Assembly (NCBI GenBank): GCA_963921825.1
Contig: OY997588.1
Span: 62,268,617 to 62,332,616 of the forward strand
Length of the DNA: 64,000 bases
From: Erodium maritimum
Lineage: Eukaryota; Streptophyta; Magnoliopsida; Geraniales; Geraniaceae
Direction: 5' to 3'
Positions within the stretch are counted from its first letter, which is position 1. Each line of letters starts with the position of its first letter. The translations under genes were made by a program, and so were the position numbers. Positions 45,180 through 55,454 of the stretch are shown one piece after another. The notes under the pieces were generated by a model. The model did not search any database and had not been told where the DNA came from. It worked only from the letters and a program-made list of their open reading frames with translations.

Positions 45180-46025
45180 ACGTTAGGAAGTGGATGATAG
45201 AAGTTGGATGAAATTGCTGATACAAATAAGACTTGCCAAAAAGGTATGAGTGATTATGATACGCGTGATGGAGAAATGTGAACCGGTTATAATGGATGGC
45301 GATGACATCGAATTGTATAAGTGTTCATGTAGAAATTGTGCAAACAACCGTTACTAGACAACGGGAGAGATTTTGAAGCACTTGATAAAAAGGGAGTGGG
45401 ATTATGTCATCATACGATTTATGGTACCATTACGGTGAAGAGGACACAAGGCCTAAGAAGTTCGCGGAATTCCGACAATAAAATATAGATATGGCCAAGA
45501 ATGCTTCATCAAGTAATGTGGCGAGTGATGATCAAGGAATCCAATATGATCCAACAAGGGAGTATGTCCAAGATGAGTTTCCATTCGATAAAACTACTAA
45601 TGATGAAGGTGATCATAACTATCCTAGTCATTATGACGTTGATAGCTCGGTTGCAAATGAAGAGGCCGACAGGTACAGGAAAATGCTGAGAGAACAACAA
45701 ACCTCGTTGTATGAAGGGGAAACAGAAAACAGACTATGAACCATTATGAATTTGATGGTATTGAAGGATAAATAGAAAACGGCAAACTAAGCTTTTAGTG
45801 GGTATTATGCGTATATGAAGACAATGTATTCAGATCCTAACACTTATCCACAATCATTAGCATACGCGAAGAAATCGGTGAAGAGTGTTAGAATAGCTTA
45901 TGTAAAATACGATACTTGTTAATTTGGGTGCACATTATACCATCAAGAAATTGTTGGTTGTGACAAGTGTCTCATAAGAGAAAAGGGATCGAGAAATGTA
46001 AATAATTGCTTCCTGAAGTGTAATT
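45180..46025 (+). pseudogene. CACTA (En/Spm) TNP2 transposase N-terminal fragment
   Basis: Frame-broken but recognisable. A Transpos_assoc-like start (SWMK near 45196, CSCRNCANNRY near 45323, LWYHYGEEDTRPKKF near 45419) is followed by an acidic spacer (45491-45739). Then comes the TNP2-type block SLAYAKKSVKSVRIAYVKY near 45854 and CTLYHQEIVGCDKC near 45930. The catalytic core is missing and no CACTA terminus was found. It derives from a DNA transposon of the En/Spm superfamily. Confidence 0.72.
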
Positions 46026-46834
46026 ATTAGTCCCCTTAAACCTCTAAATGTAAGGCACTACCTTTTGCAAAAAAAGAGAGATTAGTGAGAACATGACATT
46101 TCCACACAAGAATTAATACAGTGATGACAAGTTATAACATATTTAAATATTTTAAAATAAGTCATTGCCTATACAATTATAACAACTCAAAACCCAAATC
46201 TTATAAAATATAAAGGCAAAGTTAACAGCTGACATAGCAGTTGATGTCATACGTTGTTCTTTCGCAAACCCTCGATACTGCGTCCTCAACCCTCGCTTGT
46301 TTAGCTCTCTCTTCCATTCTCTCTCTATAGGTCACATTAATGCGATTCCAGCCATTTCGAGCCTTAAACTCCATCATTTGTTACCTCTGAACACCTCGTA
46401 GTAACTCGCATTCAAGGTTGAGTTTAAGCAGCGCTTCACAAACTTTGACTCCTCTCCCCGCATTCGTTGCTCACCTTCACCAGTGAACAATTACTATGAC
46501 CTTTGAATTGGGGAACCCAAGAAAACACAATCTGCTCTTATATATAGGATCTCCACCTTCTTCCACAACCCGAATCGTTCGTCCACTCATGCTGGCGCGA
46601 CAGCATCATCGGTGCCTTCGAACTAGCGTCCCCCTATTCCGGTGAGTTTCTGGGTTCCGTTATCTGGTCGGGGTTGCTGTTTTATGGTTCGCGTTGCTAG
46701 AGTTTTGGGGTTCCAATGATTTTTTCTCCTTATTTTTGATTACTAGGTTTCACCCCATTGAGATTTTCGCGACTGGTCAATTGAGTGACTAGGTTGCTCA
46801 ATTTTGGGTGTTCCATTTGATTTTGATTCTTGGG
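46026..46834. other. Unassigned region: minus-strand coding trace and possible promoter cut by an LTR
   Basis: Minus strand 46475-46240 reads GVKVCEALLKLNLECELLRG and, past one stop, QMMEFKARNGWNRINV and RERMEERAKQARVEDAVSR, a charged helical stretch with no family recognised. On the plus strand, a TATATATA motif (about 46539) with a CT-rich leader and a donor-like ccggtgagtttc near 46640 looks like a gene start with a first intron. The LTR at 46835 would have separated it from any gene body. Confidence 0.3.
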
Positions 46835-48470
46835 TGTTAGTCTTAGAACCCGTAGTTCAATCGTAAACATCCAAATGTATATATCATTTTTAGCAATAAA
46901 AGTAAAGCGTTTTTATATATTACTTTCGTGTTGGAGTAGTAAATCGATGTGTGTTCTGATCAATGCCCACCATGTGAATAGAACCATAGATCGAGATATA
47001 TCACACTCGATGGGTCCCTAGTCAACAAAGCTTTACTAGAAGCAACTACTATGAAAGATGGCTCTTTATGGATTACATTATATTAGTCATTGGAATGGGA
47101 TTCCGGAGTCTGATCATGAATATCATGTGGGACGTGATATTGAACGACCAGACATGAATATGTGTCATAGATTAAGTCATGAATATATTTATTGTCATAG
47201 CTTGTCATGTATCCTTATAGCAAGGAGTCTTTATGATTATTATGCAGTAAACAACTGAGTTTGACTTGGGCCTAACATTGTACGTAATAGGGCTTCCATA
47301 ACGGTAAATATTGGCTTGGGGCGGACTGTATGAGTAACACGAAAGACGGCTAAGGGATTTATCCCACAGACTGCGGTATGGGAAAGATATCAGTTCTCGA
47401 CCGCTTGATCGAGACTGAGTGAAATAATAGCAGGTCCATGCACATGATATTGGGTATCATATATTCAATGATCTCACATATCAAGGATAAATGATTGGGA
47501 ATAATAAGGATGACGGCTTTATGCCTTATCTCAATCAGGATATGGGAGATAAAAGGATAATGACAAGGACGACATAAAGGTTATAATCGACAGGTCGATT
47601 CATTATGCCGTGTCAAACAATACTAAAATGTCATTAATTGCCACTTATGTAAGATCAAGGAAAATGAGATTTTACGTTGATCTATTGACATGCATAAACT
47701 TAAGGGTCACATCGGAAGATGAAACTCATTAACACATTCATGGAGAATGACCAAAAAGGGGGTTGTCTCGGGACATGACCAAAACTGGGTTTTGGGTCAT
47801 GTGTCCGTAAGTATTTATGACATTCCGGATCAAGACAAGGCTTGGAGTCTTGGATTGACCGCGTCGGATAATGTTGGACATATCTGGGATGGAAGGCATG
47901 GACACGATGAGCACATCACGGGACCTCTTCGGGAATGGCCACGGGCCATCACCTGTGAGGCCCATGGGCGGCCCATGCTACCAAAGGGCAATGAAACCAG
48001 CTAGTTAAGTTTTAACTAAATGGTTCTGACTAAACTATTTAGATTAGGTAGTTGGTGATTCAATCCACAAACTTATATCTACACTACACCATCCTTTGTC
48101 CTATTTACTAATTATTTGTTATGTTGATGTAATAAGATGACTTAAGAGTCATCTTTTCAATATAATAAGACTAAACACACAAAAGGAAGAACAACTTCCC
48201 CCTCCTCTTCCTTCGATTTCGGCCAAGACAAGTTCTTCCTCACAGGAAGAACTACGTGTCTTTTATTTCAAAGTGGATACATAGGCGTCTTGGAGACTCA
48301 AGCCCGATCATTCCTTACTCGGTGTTCTTCATTTGGTATGAAAATGATGATTTTTTTTTACTTGTGATTCTAATCTTTGGTAGTTGTTTCATGGTTTTAA
48401 TGGTCTCTTTGTGTTAATTTTTTTCCCGTTGCGAGTCTGTTCATCTCGTACACTACCAAGAGACCCAACA
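46835..48470 (+). mobile_element. Complete LTR of family A (5' LTR of a retrotransposon)
   Basis: It starts TGTTAGTC and ends GACCCAACA, 1,636 bp. It is followed after one base by tggtattagagc, the primer-binding site for initiator tRNA-Met, so this is a 5' LTR in plus orientation. TG...CA ends plus an iMet PBS are usual for Ty1/copia and many Ty3 elements. Two partial relatives occur at 1-474 (reverse) and 40462-44560. The 3' LTR and gag-pol are not in the window. Confidence 0.88.
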
Positions 48471-48471
48471 G

Positions 48472-48483
48472 TGGTATTAGAGC
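48472..48483 (+). promoter_or_regulatory. Primer-binding site (initiator tRNA-Met)
   Basis: tggtattagagc differs at one base from the canonical PBS tggtatcagagc and lies one base after the LTR end. Confidence 0.85.
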
Positions 48484-48800
48484 CGTGCTACCTCCGGGAT
48501 TCACAAAAGCTTGGTTGTGTTTCCGGTTTTTTGTTTGAATTTTCATATTGTTTGATAATATTTTTTAAATTCTTTCTTATGGGTTTAATGCATGAAAAAT
48601 GATTTTTTTTGAAAATTATATCAAATCTGTAATTTTTTAAAAAGTTTGATTTTTCGGATCTCGAGAGCGGGACTCTCGGGGAGTAGAAAATAAAGAAGAA
48701 GGCTCCCATTGGTACTTTGCTTATTGGTTCATAATAACATCTGTTTTTGGGGGGTTTGGGATGGTTAGGATGGGTGGTTTGGGTACTGTGGTAAGGTTGT
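48484..48800 (+). other. Remnant of retrotransposon leader
   Basis: Sequence directly after the PBS would be the untranslated leader of the retrotransposon. No gag frame is visible before LINE-like sequence begins. Confidence 0.45.
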
Positions 48801-49549
48801 GAGGACATTGGGCTCTATTCAGGTGCTTTCTTGACACCTTGTGAGTTGCTGTGTGGGGGTAGTATATTACTTTAAATCATTCAGTGTGAGGGTAGTAACT
48901 TTATTTTAGGATGAGTGTTTTCTGCCTCTTACTGGTCCATCTGACTGGTTTTTTGGGAGAATCTGGTTTGTTTTTTGCTCTGAACCTTTTTTCAAGGATG
49001 ACTTGTAGCTTTCTGCTGGAGAAACTCTTCTTTTGGATCACTACTGATCCGAGTTACATCACTACTGGTTTTTAAGATTTTAACTTTGCTATTTACTTGG
49101 GTTTGGTTTTGGTGTGATTTTGATTTTTTTGAGGTACCAAGTTGGTCTTGAGGCTTAAGTGTACAATTTGCAGACATTTGGGTACCAGGTTGACAGTTTG
49201 GAGAAGGCTGAAGAATTGATTTGCGGATGTTGTTGCCTTCAGGTTTTAAAATGGTTACTAATTGGAACTGATTAGAAATTTGGGTATCAGGGTGGCATTT
49301 GGAGATTGCTGAAGTTTTGAATTAGGGTTGTTGTGGCTTCTAGGGTTCCAATTAGGTTTGTAATTGGAGCTAAATGTTCACAGCATTTGTTTTGATTGTA
49401 GGCACAACTAGTTTGATGATGTAATAGGTTGGGTGTTCTGTTTTTTTATACTTTTTGTTGGACTTAACTGTACCGAGGCTAGTCCTCTTCCTTGCCTTTA
49501 CTTCAAAGGCAAGGTATTTAATTCAAACAAAATTGCTGATAAAAAAAAA
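48801..49549 (+). mobile_element. LINE 3' fragment with A10 tail
   Basis: Non-coding and T/G-rich, with repeated ttgaggc-gaagg style words. It ends aaaattgctgat followed by ten A (49540-49549), a LINE-type 3' end. The 5' boundary is uncertain and no TSD was found. Confidence 0.45.
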
Positions 49550-50263
49550 ACACATAAAATCACAAAGTATGTGTCCAAATGTAAAGAGTACTAAAATTTA
49601 TTTTTGTGAAAACAATCTCATTGAATTAGCGACCGAAACAGAAGAAGTTTGCAAAAGTCCAAGAAACATGCCAGAAGGATGTGGGACAAGCATTTTAGGT
49701 CATCCAATCTTGGTTTCACATTATCACTCGACCAAGTCGAATGTGGATGCCCCAGTCCCTTGGTTTAATGATGAATGCATGTGTTATCATGTGCAATGTG
49801 ATAGTGGAGGTGGAACGTCATACATACAATGGCTTTATTGAACCCACAGATGAGGGTCGACCAAGCGAACCAACATTTACGCGAGACAGCTTCGCCCATC
49901 CCATGTCGTAATTCAAAACACCTAGATGATGCAAGATGAACGTATTCATTATCGATTGAAGGACGACCTCGTCGAACACACTTGAAGAACATTTGGAGAC
50001 GCTTAGTTATTTTTCTCTCTGGTTTAATTTGCTTTCTAGTTCAACTTGTTTTCGTTAAACATTGAAACCGTCATTCGACTTCAATGCAATTTAAATTATT
50101 TTCGTTGAAATTATTTATCTATCGTAGTATTTTCATATTGTTCTAATAATTCTTGATATATGCATGTTTTTTTAAATTTCATTAATATCTCATTACCAAA
50201 TTTTTTATTAATTTTTATGAATATTATTTTATTCCAACAATCAATCTTACTATTTTAACATTA
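49550..50263 (+). other. Mostly unassigned; possible PIF/Harbinger transposase tail
   Basis: At about 49921-49990 the reading MMQDERIHYRLKDDLVEH resembles the C-terminal block of plant PIF/Harbinger transposases (charged, then DLVEHIW), with a stop in place of the tryptophan region. The rest (50040-50263) is AT-rich. Confidence is low because the match is short. Confidence 0.3.
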
Positions 50264-50279
50264 GAGGGTATTGAAGGTT

Positions 50280-52693
50280 TTTTTTAAACGGGTAACCGGA
50301 GATTTCATTAATGCCAAAAAGCAATCAAACAGGACGAGGTGTGACCGCCTCGGGTTCCAGATGTTTGTCCGGGCCGACCATAGCAAGCCCAGCGCTCATG
50401 GACCCATAATTTTAGCCCACATGAAATCGTGGGCAACAACTCAAGACAACTCCCTACCGTCGTTTCAACATAACGGGAGAAAATAAACCAAGTTCCAAAA
50501 CCAACAGAAAGTAAATAGTCCCAACAAGAATAAAAATAGTAGCAATAAACAGGAATAACTGGTGTTGATGATGCAGGCTGCCCGGGACCTCCCAACAGTG
50601 GCTGTCCCGGGTCTGTAGGTATAGTCTAGGGCCGACTCCACCCACCCATGCTGGGGTAGATCATTCCTCCATCGGAGGCCTCTGGACCTCCACTCCGTCT
50701 GCTCGCTCCTCCTCCTGAAAGGGCGGATACCAGGGCTGCTGCTGGGCAGTCGGGTTACCCCTCTGCTTCTTTGTCTCCGGTGGGCGGGCATACATCGAAC
50801 CACTTCTGGTCTTCAGAGTGGTCATCTTGCCTTTGCCTCTGTTGGGTCCACCTTTGCCTAGACTCCCCTGAGGGTCTGCCGGGTAGCCCCGTGGATCTGT
50901 ATCCTCTTCCTTCCTCATCGTCACATTGTATCCGGGGGCAACTCGGATCACAAGGCCAGAAGCAGGGTGGATGTTAGCCAAGAAGTTAGGCTTTGTGGGC
51001 CTGGGTGGCGGGTTGGGTGCTTCATGGCCATCCCCCCTGCAAGATAGTGGTCAACCCTTCGTGGTTAACCTTATCCAGAAAGTCAGGCTTCAGAGTGCCT
51101 GCATTGGACGACTCACCGCCCATGGTAATCTCCCTAGAACGGACCATAAAGTTCAGGATTAGATCACTCAGGAGGTACATGATCGCCGGGTGTGATACTG
51201 GGGGAGGTGCCTCCCAGACCGTTTGGAGCAGCCGATCCACATCCAAGTCCCGGGGAACCAGAATAGACCTATCATATCGGATCTTCTCCCGTCCAATCCC
51301 CTGCAGCAGGGTCTGTCAGTTCGGTAACCTGTGTGTCAACATGCCGCACCTGCGACAAAAATCCACCACTCTCTCGTATTGCAGGTCTATCACAACAGAG
51401 GAATCAGTACCTGGGAAACGAAGTCTGGTCCTACGCCGCAGTGGCCGAGACAACTCCATACGGACCCGCAGCCAGAGATGCATGTCCTCCCGTCGGAATT
51501 GGGGCCGACAGGATTTGCGTGCCTATACTGCCCGCCACGAGACCCCGAATGTACGAGTTCTTAGCTCTTCTCGGGATATTCAGTGCCCTGACCCCGAGTT
51601 CCACATGGTTGAAGCTGATGTCTTCCGCCCGATCGAAACGCCGGAGCGGTTCAAATAGGAGGGGAAAACCCTTAAAGCTCCAGGGACCCCTATGGCGGAT
51701 GTCTTCCATGGTCTTGGCAGACGGGAAGTGATAGCCCGTGACGTCGGGAGTCAGGAACTCCACCCGAATCCCTGTAACCTTCCATTTCCGTAGCATCATC
51801 CTACAGACGATGTGCTGATTGTACGATCCGTCCCCTGCAACCCTCGCTGCCAGGGAGAACTCGTACGATCCCGACGTAAACAGCGGGACCCCCTCGTCCG
51901 AGACCACCACTTCCTCATCCTTATCCTCCCAATCCGGGATCGGGGAGATGCGGCTTGCCTGGGCCTCAGAAGACGACCCCGATGGCCGGCCAGCCCTCGG
52001 GCAGATAAGGCTAGCAGCCCGCCCCCGCTTTGCCGGAGGAGGACGGTGAGTAGTCACCGGAGACTGGAATGGCCGGGGAAGGGTGATCAAATCCCGGTAG
52101 ACCTCCCTCGGCGTTGATGACTGTCCGGTGTAAGACGGACAAGGCTCCGGTGGGTCAGTAGCATCGCCAACGACCAGAGACGTCACGATGGGCAAGGACG
52201 AGCCCGGCTTGTCCTTCAGATCTGTCGGGTGCGGCGGCATCCGAGGGGAGGCAGACACCGGGCCGAGCAGCGGTGGGAGATCGACATCGCGACGTGCATG
52301 GTGCTGGGCGGAGGCCCCGAGGTCGCGAGGGACCTCTGCATGTGAGTGGATCTGGTCAGAGTTGACCATTTCCGACTCATGGAGATGGGGAGTAGGCAGA
52401 TCCGACATCGATTGATCGGAAATGGGCGAGACTGGTGTCGAGGGGGCGTCTGTGGCGGCGATGGGAGCCCAGATGCAGGCGCTCGGAGGCGGACCACGAC
52501 GAAGGCGAGCAGAACTCGACTGGGCAGCGATGACTTGAGATAGAAAGGTTGTGAGTAAGGAAGCGGTGGAGGAATTGGAGGCAGGCGGTCGGAGAGGGCG
52601 GATGAGGACGACGGCAACGACAATCTGAATAGGTTAAGAGATAACCTCAGAGAGGTTTTTTGGAGAGCTTTTACTATAATTCATTTGACATGT
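50280..52693 (-). mobile_element. ORF1-only LINE (HAL1-like), copy E5, 16-bp TSD
   Basis: Reverse-oriented element of 2,414 bp. The TSD is gagggtattgaaggtt at 50264-50279 and gagggtatttaaggtt at 52694-52709 (one mismatch); the T run at 50280-50286 is the tail, preceded on the sense strand by ggttacccgttt as in element E2. The 5' leader, whole ORF1 and 3' region are collinear, but no endonuclease or RT exists. The last ~450 bp (TIPTDPGQPLLGGPGQPA, HERWACYGRPGQTSGT) match elements E2 and E3. It sits 340 bp upstream of the plant-mobile-domain gene. Confidence 0.88.
51320..52408 (-). pseudogene. LINE ORF1 of E5: long open DUF4283 frame, knuckle broken by a stop
   Basis: A 325-codon open frame (52408-51431) starts MSDLPTPHLHESEM. 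Residues ~1-180 are low-complexity. DUF4283 occupies about 185-300: RMMLRKWKVTGIRVEFL, then DIRHRGPWSFKGFPLL, then FNHVELGVRALNIP. After one frame change the knuckle appears at about 51362-51320 as FCRRCGMLTHRLPN followed by TGA exactly where the fourth ligand cysteine (TGC/TGT) should be. In active elements this protein chaperones LINE RNA. It is the longest LINE ORF in the window and could still yield a truncated product. Confidence 0.8.
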
Positions 52694-52709
52694 GAGGGTA
52701 TTTAAGGTT

Positions 52710-53048
52710 GGAGTTTATTGTTGGACTAAAATATTTACTTTTGTATTCTAATAATTAGTCCTACCACCTACTTTATCGTTTTAGGGTGGAAGATGCTCTT
52801 AACCCAAACAAATTTTAGTTATAATGGACACGCAAAAAATGCAGAGTTTTTTCGTTGAAAGAAAATGCAGAGTTAAATGTAATGTATTTATTTTTTTAAT
52901 ATTTCTATACTTTGTGAGTTGCACCAAACACTCAAGTCTCACTCTCTTGTTTCAATTTGAAAATCACCGTAAGCAGTGCTATGTGACCCTTCAACTTTCT
53001 CTCCTTCCTTCCTAAGCCTAAGAAGAAGAAGAAGCAAACCCAATAACT
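52710..53048 (+). promoter_or_regulatory. Upstream region and 5' UTR of the PMD gene
   Basis: A 339-bp spacer between the LINE TSD and the ATG. A tctatactttg motif near 52911 is the best TATA-like candidate. It is followed by a CT-rich leader (ctttctctccttccttcc, 52996-53013) and an aag repeat (53019-53036). The ATG context is aactATGG, favourable for initiation. The LINE insertion may have replaced more distal promoter DNA. Confidence 0.5.
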
Positions 53049-55145
53049 ATGGCTGAAGAAGCTGAAGAAATCGCTGTAGTTGACGAGAGAGAGGACCTAA
53101 TGGTTTCACCAAATGGGAGAGCAGAGCCAGTTCGCAGAAAAGCCCATTTCATGAAACCCTCAGCTGCTTCCAATCTCGCTTCTCTCTCCCTCTTCCCCGA
53201 GACCCCCATTTCTGACAAGCTCGATCTTCCCTTGAAAGTCGAATTCAAAGGCTGGTACTACCCGCACAATGATTGGACGAAATGGGTTGATCGATTGCAC
53301 ATAAAGTTTCAAACTTTATGGAGAAAAGTAGGGATTTTCGATGCCATTATGGCCTCCAAGTGCCGAATCTGGAAGCACCCTGAGTTGGTTCTTAGGGTTG
53401 CATCAAAATGGTGCCCTGAGACCAATACCTTCGTTTTCTCTTGGGGAGAGGCGACGATTACGCTAGAGGACGTGATGGTTCTCGGAGGGTACTCGATTCT
53501 GGGTGACCCGTTTTTCAGTTCACTCCGAGACGAAGAATCGGAAGAGATCGAAGCAAAGATGGACCGGAAGAGGATTGAAGTCGGCAAAAACAAGTCTAAA
53601 AAGACGACCCATTTGGCTTGGATGGTTTATTTCATGAACAATGAGTGTGAGATCGAGCATGAAGCTTTTCTTGCATATTGGCTGACCAGGTTTGTATTTC
53701 CAGGACACCCATATGATACTGTTTCGAAACGGATTTTTCGAATTGCAGTTCATTTAGCTAGAGGCAGAAGAATTGCTCTTGCACCAGCTGTTCTAGCTAG
53801 CATTTACAGAGACTTGACTCTGTTGAAGAGGAAAATTGTTGCCTCAGTTGAATCAGAATGTGGGGATTATGATGGTGTTGATGATCATACTAATACGACT
53901 CTTTGGGCGCCATTTCAGCTAGTTGCGGTTTGGACATGGGAGAGGTTTGTGGGACTAGCGCCTTGTCCTAATTCGATCGGTAATGATGCCCCAAGACTGG
54001 CTCGATGGGATAATCTGAAAATTGGGAATGTGAGGTGTGTGTTGGAGAACAATGCAGAGTGTTTCAAGTGGCGTCCTTATGTAGATATGAACAACAATAA
54101 CAGGTTGTTTGGTGAATTGTATGGCGAAACAGAAACTAGGGTTTTGGTTGATGATCGTTCTGGTATAGGATTCAAGTCTTTTGCTCGATGCCTGAGGGCG
54201 TGTGAGTTGGTTGGGATGGGCTGCATAAACCAATACTTGCCACACCGTGTAGCAAGGCAGTTTGGATTCGATCAAGATGTTCCTGGCTGGGTTGCTAGGT
54301 GCAATGAAACTCCCAAGATTTCTTGGAAGAGTTACATTAACGGGAAGACCAAGTTGTACATCCCATCTCGGGCTTCTGAACCAAGTACCTCTGCTCGGTA
54401 CCAAGAATGGTGGAAGCAATGTTTGGCTTATTGGAAAGCAACAAAAGGTGATGGTAGCCATGCTGAAGTTGCACACTCCGTTGATGAAGATAAGCTCTTA
54501 AGGGACAACAAGAAACAAGTTCTCAAGAGAAATGGTTCTGATCAATCTCCGGATTCATCATCTTTTATTGCTGATGATGGAGCAGCGAGAAGTACAGAAC
54601 CAGTACAAATGAGGGACTGCTTCAATGAAGATGAACTAGTGAAGTCAGGGAATGAGAAGCAAAGAGCTGTAAATCCATTTTTGGGTGTCAGATCATCGTC
54701 ACGTCCATCAACTCCATTTGCAGTTGATGGAGTTAAGGGCAAACAAGCAATGGGAGGCGCGGATGAAAATGTAGCTCACAGTTCGGCTTATAACAAGGAG
54801 AATGGAAAATTGGCCGAGCCACAAATATCCGAGCTAGAAGCTCGTATTCTTAGGCTCGAGAGCTCGTTTTGTGGGGCGAAAGTGAGAAGTTTTGATACTC
54901 TAAGGCCTGTAAACCTTGGAGAGAAGGAAATGACAAGAAAACCGAAGTTTCAGCATGAAGATGGGAATTGCGAGATCGAGAAGGTGATTGCAGGGCTCAG
55001 AAAAGAATTTGGGAGCAAGCTTGACGAAGAACACAAGGTTGGAAATTGGGCAGAGACTATTGACCAAGTGGTAGCTGAGCTAAAAGAAGAATATAAGCTG
55101 AAGAGTTGGATGAAACAATTTGATAAGCTTGGAAACAATGGATAA
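53049..55145 (+). CDS. Plant mobile domain (PMD, PF10536) protein, MAIN-like family
   Basis: A single uninterrupted exon of 698 codons, the longest open frame in the window. Residues ~1-65 are a charged leader. The PMD lies at about 68-440: GWYYPHNDWTKWVDRL, IMASKCRIWKHPELVL, then TITLEDVMVLGGYSILGDP at ~137-155, HLAWMVYFMNNECEIEH and FRIAVHLARGRRIALAP. The C-terminal third is low-complexity (S, K, E) with a likely coiled coil (ISELEARILRLESS). The PMD is shared by plant genes such as MAIN/MAIL1, which act in the nucleus in meristem maintenance and gene or transposon silencing, and by some Ty3 and MULE elements. Nearby there is no transposase, LTR domain or TIR, so it looks like a resident domesticated gene. 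An aminotransferase-like label in databases would be the same family. Confidence 0.92.
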   Translation: MAEEAEEIAVVDEREDLMVSPNGRAEPVRRKAHFMKPSAASNLASLSLFPETPISDKLDLPLKVEFKGWYYPHNDWTKWVDRLHIKFQTLWRKVGIFDAIMASKCRIWKHPELVLRVASKWCPETNTFVFSWGEATITLEDVMVLGGYSILGDPFFSSLRDEESEEIEAKMDRKRIEVGKNKSKKTTHLAWMVYFMNNECEIEHEAFLAYWLTRFVFPGHPYDTVSKRIFRIAVHLARGRRIALAPAVLASIYRDLTLLKRKIVASVESECGDYDGVDDHTNTTLWAPFQLVAVWTWERFVGLAPCPNSIGNDAPRLARWDNLKIGNVRCVLENNAECFKWRPYVDMNNNNRLFGELYGETETRVLVDDRSGIGFKSFARCLRACELVGMGCINQYLPHRVARQFGFDQDVPGWVARCNETPKISWKSYINGKTKLYIPSRASEPSTSARYQEWWKQCLAYWKATKGDGSHAEVAHSVDEDKLLRDNKKQVLKRNGSDQSPDSSSFIADDGAARSTEPVQMRDCFNEDELVKSGNEKQRAVNPFLGVRSSSRPSTPFAVDGVKGKQAMGGADENVAHSSAYNKENGKLAEPQISELEARILRLESSFCGAKVRSFDTLRPVNLGEKEMTRKPKFQHEDGNCEIEKVIAGLRKEFGSKLDEEHKVGNWAETIDQVVAELKEEYKLKSWMKQFDKLGNNG

Positions 55146-55454
55146 GTAACGTGTTTATGTTTAATCTCAACCTGTTTGTTTTGTAGTAGTCCTCCTACTC
55201 GATAGGATGAATAGTTAAATCATCGATCTATACTTATATGGACTGGGACCCAAAGCCGACTGTGGGTTCTCTTTTTTGTCACTGAACTTAAATCTTGTCT
55301 CCAAATGATAATTTTTCTAAGTTCCATTCTAAAACATTGTTATGGTAAATACAAGTGTGGACTATACCCTCTTCCCGTTTGATTGAACTGCCTCGTTACA
55401 TAAAAGAGATATTCTAACAAAGGTGCCAAAAGACTTATACCTGTGATGTATAGG
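55146..55454 (+). other. 3' flank of the PMD gene
   Basis: T-rich (tttgttttgtagtagt), a plausible 3' UTR. No clear AATAAA near the stop; no further gene. Confidence 0.4.

Noticed and set aside
40462..48470. The two family A LTRs as the pair of one retrotransposon
   Set aside because: The first lacks its 3' end and no PBS follows it; between them are LINE and CACTA fragments rather than gag-pol.
51431..52408. 325-codon frame as a host gene
   Set aside because: It holds a DUF4283 domain, is bounded by a retroposon TSD and tail, and is followed by a zinc knuckle, so it is LINE ORF1.
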